Shown: piece by piece, positions 60,916 to 64,000 of the stretch | Numbering within the stretch: the stretch's first letter is position 1 | Layout of the letters: each line of letters opens with the position of its first letter | DNA from: Solimonas terrae | GTDB taxonomy: Bacteria > Pseudomonadota > Gammaproteobacteria > Nevskiales > Nevskiaceae | Direction of reading: 5' to 3' | Assembly: GCF_011067135.1 (NCBI RefSeq) | Contig: NZ_JAAMOW010000002.1 | Coordinates: 124,001-188,000 of the forward strand | DNA: 64,000 bases | Translations under genes and position numbers: made by a program | Notes under the pieces: generated by a model | What the model was told of the DNA's origin: nothing | The model's input: only the letters and a program-made list of their open reading frames with translations | Database searches by the model: none

Positions 60916-62772
60916 TCACCGCAAGAAATAACCGTGCTCGTGACTGGGTCGACTCCAGGCTGTAACCGGCGACAGCTTGAACACGGCATCCATGCCAGTG
61001 CCTTCCTTGAGGCCGACTGCATGGAGCGGAGGAGAGCCTTCACCGGCAAGTGTCTTTGCCCAGGCGGAAATGATCTTGGCCCAAACACGGTTGTACCGTC
61101 TGGCCCAGCGCTCGCGCCGCCAGTCGATAGCAGGATCACCTTGATAAATAGTTGAAGGCGCGATCTCATCCGGCTTGTCCTCCGAATTCCTTTCGGTCGA
61201 CTCCCGGCTAGGGAACTGAACATGTGTCATTGGCTCGAATGCACACCACCAACGATCGCCCACGCGGTCTAAACGAATCTGCACGCCCTCATTGAAGGGG
61301 TAGTCGAGATCAGGAATCGTGCCGACAAGGGCATCGGGGTAAGCATTCCTGAGTGCCTCTAGCTGCAAATATCGACGATCGATAACTTCCTGAGAATCGC
61401 CCTCGGAACCGCTCTGCACAAGAAGCGAATGTCCCTTGCGACGCAGGCGCGCAAACAAGGGCCGCCGCCGTGTCAGCGCGCGCGCCAATGCGTCGTATAT
61501 GAGACCCCGCGCCCAGCTATCCTTGTCAGGCTGCAGTTCCACTGTTCCGGCAAGGCGGGCGCCCAGGCCAGAGAACGCCCGTAGAAGGTCAGCATCCACG
61601 CCATACGCGGCGATCTCCCGACCATTGCTGGCGACTATTCCCCAGACCTGTGCCTCTCTGAGAATTTCGCGCGCGCGTGCGGTCGTTACCGGCGAATCGA
61701 CCTCAATTTTTCGAGCAGCACTTGGCATCGCAAGGATAGGAAGCGCCGAGCATTGCAGAACTGGAAACTGCCGTCGTTCCTGCAAAGGGAGCACGACATC
61801 CCGTACCACCGGCTCCGGTCGTGCCTGGAATACATGGTGCGTCAATTCTTGGGGCAGCTCGATCACGTCGGCGATATCTGCTGCCAGTTCATCAAACGTC
61901 TGAGATTCGACAATCGTTACCGAAACACCCGCTCGATCAGCAGCGCTGAGCAGTGTCGCTACCGCAGGAAGCAGCGTGTTCGCCGATCGAGTCACCCAGA
62001 AAAGCCCACCAGGATAGGCGCTCGGTTGTGCCAGCGCTCCGGACAGCGCCGCCATGACAGAGTCATCGCGACCGCTGTAGCCGACAATCACGAGGCCGAA
62101 GCGTGAGCACGCGGCGGTTAGCACCTTCTGCATTCGCGCATCCTGCGATTTCAGCTCGTCATTCGTGTTCTTCAGCTCAACAGACTGGTAGTCGCCGTGC
62201 AATTTTGCGAGCAATGGCCAACGGGATTCGCTAATGCACAACTCGGCACGCGCAACGTTATCGATAGCCGCTACCGTAAGGGGCGCGCGCTTTGCAGCCT
62301 CAAGCAATTGATTCGTGACAGTCGTCGCATCTTCGACGAGGTGATCGAAATTCGTGGTGAAAACGCAGGGTGTCTGCTTGATTGCGAGCAGTGACGCGAG
62401 GACGCGATGAGAAAATGACGGTGTACCTTTCCTGATTGCGTCGTCGATATAGGCGCGCCGATCCTCCGGACTCGGATAAACCGCCTCGAATGTCGCAGCA
62501 TATGCGGTCGGATGGTCGGACTCTGGGAGTGACGATCTCGTGCGCAAAAGCAGGTCGATTCGTTCAAGCCACAACGGATCGTTAGCATCTACCTCGCGCG
62601 TCCGTATGCCGGAGAGCTGGCAGAACAGTCGTTTTCTAAAATCGGTGATCATCGCGTAGCCGGTAGGAATACCGGCAGAAGCGGATGCACCTGCGCCGAG
62701 GAACCAAGCCAGCATTTGCGGTCTTAACCCGAACTGCCTAGCAAACTCCGGTCCCTTCAGCGTGCGAATCAC
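60916..62772 (-). CDS. SIR2-APAZ protein of the SPARSA system
   Basis: 618 residues. The N-terminal SIR2 NADase fold shows FLGAGASAS at about 24-32, TTNFDHLVE at 139-147 (N141, D143), KLHGDY with His192, and GYSGRDDSVM at 231-240. The remainder (about 330-618) matches the APAZ-type region that contacts a short Argonaute. In the known SPARSA systems this complex depletes NAD when the Argonaute senses invading DNA through an RNA guide. The ATG at 62772 overlaps the hsdS stop by 4 bases. Short-pAgo partners with TIR (SPARTA) are excluded by the clear SIR2 motifs. Confidence 0.93.
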   Translation of the reverse strand: MIRTLKGPEFARQFGLRPQMLAWFLGAGASASAGIPTGYAMITDFRKRLFCQLSGIRTREVDANDPLWLERIDLLLRTRSSLPESDHPTAYAATFEAVYPSPEDRRAYIDDAIRKGTPSFSHRVLASLLAIKQTPCVFTTNFDHLVEDATTVTNQLLEAAKRAPLTVAAIDNVARAELCISESRWPLLAKLHGDYQSVELKNTNDELKSQDARMQKVLTAACSRFGLVIVGYSGRDDSVMAALSGALAQPSAYPGGLFWVTRSANTLLPAVATLLSAADRAGVSVTIVESQTFDELAADIADVIELPQELTHHVFQARPEPVVRDVVLPLQERRQFPVLQCSALPILAMPSAARKIEVDSPVTTARAREILREAQVWGIVASNGREIAAYGVDADLLRAFSGLGARLAGTVELQPDKDSWARGLIYDALARALTRRRPLFARLRRKGHSLLVQSGSEGDSQEVIDRRYLQLEALRNAYPDALVGTIPDLDYPFNEGVQIRLDRVGDRWWCAFEPMTHVQFPSRESTERNSEDKPDEIAPSTIYQGDPAIDWRRERWARRYNRVWAKIISAWAKTLAGEGSPPLHAVGLKEGTGMDAVFKLSPVTAWSRPSHEHGYFLR

Positions 62773-63932
62773 GCAGAACCTCCTTGGTCTTCCGAAGCGC
62801 CAAATACGCGCTCCAGCGTGGCTGGGATCAGAGCTTGGTTGGCTTTGCGGATGACGGCGTGCTGGGCTCTCAACTCGGCAAGCTTCGACTGTAGGGAGTC
62901 AAAGGCACGCTGCGTCACTAGCGGTGGTACAGGAACTTCAATCTTGCCGAGGTTCGTCAGACTCAGTGTGCGATTGCGGTCGGCGGTACCGGGAGACGCC
63001 AGTCCGACTTGCTCCAACCCATCAGGAGAGAGCAGGAAGTACGCAAGGAATCGTGGTGTTGCTCTGTCTGCGAAGGGAACGCAGGTGATGTAACGGTGCG
63101 AAGCGATACATCCGGCATGCGTTTCGTCGGCCACGGCGATGGCGCCCTCCCATGCTTTGATGTTGCTGAGTACTAGATCACCTGCCGTAATCCAGACGGG
63201 CTTTTCCCAAGTCGCTTCGGCTCCATCGAACTCCGGTTTGGCAAACAGGCCCTTGCCGAATGAGCGCGCGCCAACTTCTCGGTAGCGAGTACCGATGTCC
63301 ATCTCAACTGGCCGGCGAACCGACGGTGCTACCTCCGACATAGGCCTGTAATTTGCAGACGCGATGGCCTTGCAAAAGCGCACGGCGAGTAGACGCTCAG
63401 CGTCGGCTTCGATGGCATTGAGACAGTCGGCCACCTGTGTCGTTTTTTCGGCCAAGGTCTCGAGGCGCTGGACAATGGCTAGCTGCTCGGTGAGCGGCGG
63501 CAGAGCGATGCGTTGGTCAAGGAATCGCTCCTCCTTAATACGCACCCGGTTGGTCGTGCCCTCGCTGGATGTCTTGCAGAGCTCTACGAACGCTGCTGAG
63601 CGAACCAGCCATCCAAGAAACGAGGCCTCGACGCGGTCCGCATCTACTTCGAATGATGGAAAGTCGTTGCTGACAATTGCCCCATCGAGTTCGGGTGGTA
63701 CGAGTCCGATAGCGCCGTTCCGCGCATCGATCTTTGACATGATCAGCTGATTGGCGCGAACAAAACGCCGCGCCGTACCTATATCGCCGCCGCGCACCTT
63801 GCCCCGGCTGACAACGCCCTTACCCCAGAGTTTGATTGTGACCTCGTGGTATTCACGATCTGGCAGCAGCGCCGTGGACTCATTGGCGCGGTTGAGCACA
63901 TCGCCCAAAGCCACCTGAGGCCAAGACTTCAT
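62769..63932 (-). CDS. hsdS: Type I restriction-modification specificity subunit
   Basis: 387-residue HsdS with two target-recognition domains (about 1-150 and 200-345), each followed by a conserved helical spacer. The first spacer is PPLTEQLAIVQRLETLAEKT and the second PPLVTQRAFDSLQSKLAELRAQ. Determines the bipartite DNA sequence methylated/cut by the complex. Start ATG overlaps the stop of the upstream methylase gene (ATGA) and its stop overlaps the SIR2 start (ATGA), so hsdM, hsdS and the SPARSA pair are translationally coupled. An hsdR gene is not visible and could be beyond the edge. Confidence 0.94.
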   Translation of the reverse strand: MKSWPQVALGDVLNRANESTALLPDREYHEVTIKLWGKGVVSRGKVRGGDIGTARRFVRANQLIMSKIDARNGAIGLVPPELDGAIVSNDFPSFEVDADRVEASFLGWLVRSAAFVELCKTSSEGTTNRVRIKEERFLDQRIALPPLTEQLAIVQRLETLAEKTTQVADCLNAIEADAERLLAVRFCKAIASANYRPMSEVAPSVRRPVEMDIGTRYREVGARSFGKGLFAKPEFDGAEATWEKPVWITAGDLVLSNIKAWEGAIAVADETHAGCIASHRYITCVPFADRATPRFLAYFLLSPDGLEQVGLASPGTADRNRTLSLTNLGKIEVPVPPLVTQRAFDSLQSKLAELRAQHAVIRKANQALIPATLERVFGASEDQGGSA

Positions 63933-64000
63933 GCCGAGACCTCGGATACCAGCGCTTCGATCTCACCGAGAAGCTTGAGCACTTCTTGCTCCTTGGCTCG
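63929..64000 (-). CDS. hsdM: 3' end of a type I methylase (HsdM) gene, cut by the window edge
   Basis: Only 24 codons are present; the frame reads ...AKEQEVLKLLGEIEALVSEVSA and stops at 63929. The stop overlaps the hsdS start. A C-terminal helix of this kind before hsdS is what a type I N6-adenine methylase gene would have. Assignment rests mostly on position, so confidence is moderate. Confidence 0.7.
   Translation of the reverse strand, partial: RAKEQEVLKLLGEIEALVSEVSA

Overview
The window is high-GC DNA, by eye about two thirds G+C. The gene content is typical of a free-living aerobic proteobacterium: a TonB-dependent receptor, a soluble P450 with adrenodoxin-type ferredoxins, Rieske and KstD-like enzymes, and many TetR regulators. 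A gammaproteobacterium of the Nevskiales/Steroidobacter type would fit. That placement is inference from gene content, since there is no rRNA or tRNA gene here.

From 1 to about 59.3 kb the window is a large accessory catabolic island. It looks built for uptake, CoA activation, oxidation and beta-oxidation-like breakdown of a hydrophobic, probably polycyclic (steroid- or terpenoid-like) substrate. In order it holds: an SDR; a TonB receptor with a TetR; a sulfotransferase and a VOC protein; a thioesterase, START-like protein, two ferredoxins and a P450; a PQQ dehydrogenase; an AraC regulator, luciferase-like monooxygenase, SDR and SnoaL-like protein; a TetR with an aldo/keto reductase and an acyl-CoA ligase; a large esterase-like protein; a VOC protein and MFS exporter; a tight run of KstD-like dehydrogenase, Gfo/Idh, DUF3237 and aldo/keto reductase genes; a Rieske oxygenase with a TetR; two SDRs; a CaiB-type CoA transferase; an MFS, thiolase and MarR group; a 2-oxo-acid-dehydrogenase-like operon with fused E1, a catalytic-only E2 and a free lipoyl protein; a LuxE/LuxC-like acid-reductase pair; mmsA; a crotonase; an adjacent acyl-CoA dehydrogenase pair; and an SDR and quinone-oxidoreductase-like gene.

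The island seems tied together by a repeated 16-bp dyad, TNNACA-N4-TGTNNA, found upstream of many of these operons. This suggests one common regulator, which I cannot identify. Several of the TetR/MarR genes also have private palindromes at their own promoters.

From about 59.3 kb to the right edge the base composition becomes visibly more A/T rich and the content changes to defence. A type I restriction-modification hsdM end and hsdS run, with overlapping stop and start codons, into a SIR2-APAZ gene and then a catalytically dead short prokaryotic Argonaute. This is a SPARSA-type NAD-depleting system in the same operon as the restriction-modification genes.

Non-coding structure is rich. There is a ~590-bp imperfect palindrome at 20.7-21.3 kb, smaller palindromic repeats at 20.6, 25.6 and 46.0 kb, and a ~231-bp-period array at 46.3-47.0 kb whose units carry decayed copies of the 3' end of the neighbouring luxC-like gene. 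The P450 and the esterase-like protein, 13 kb apart, share an unrecognised ~95-residue beta-rich domain.
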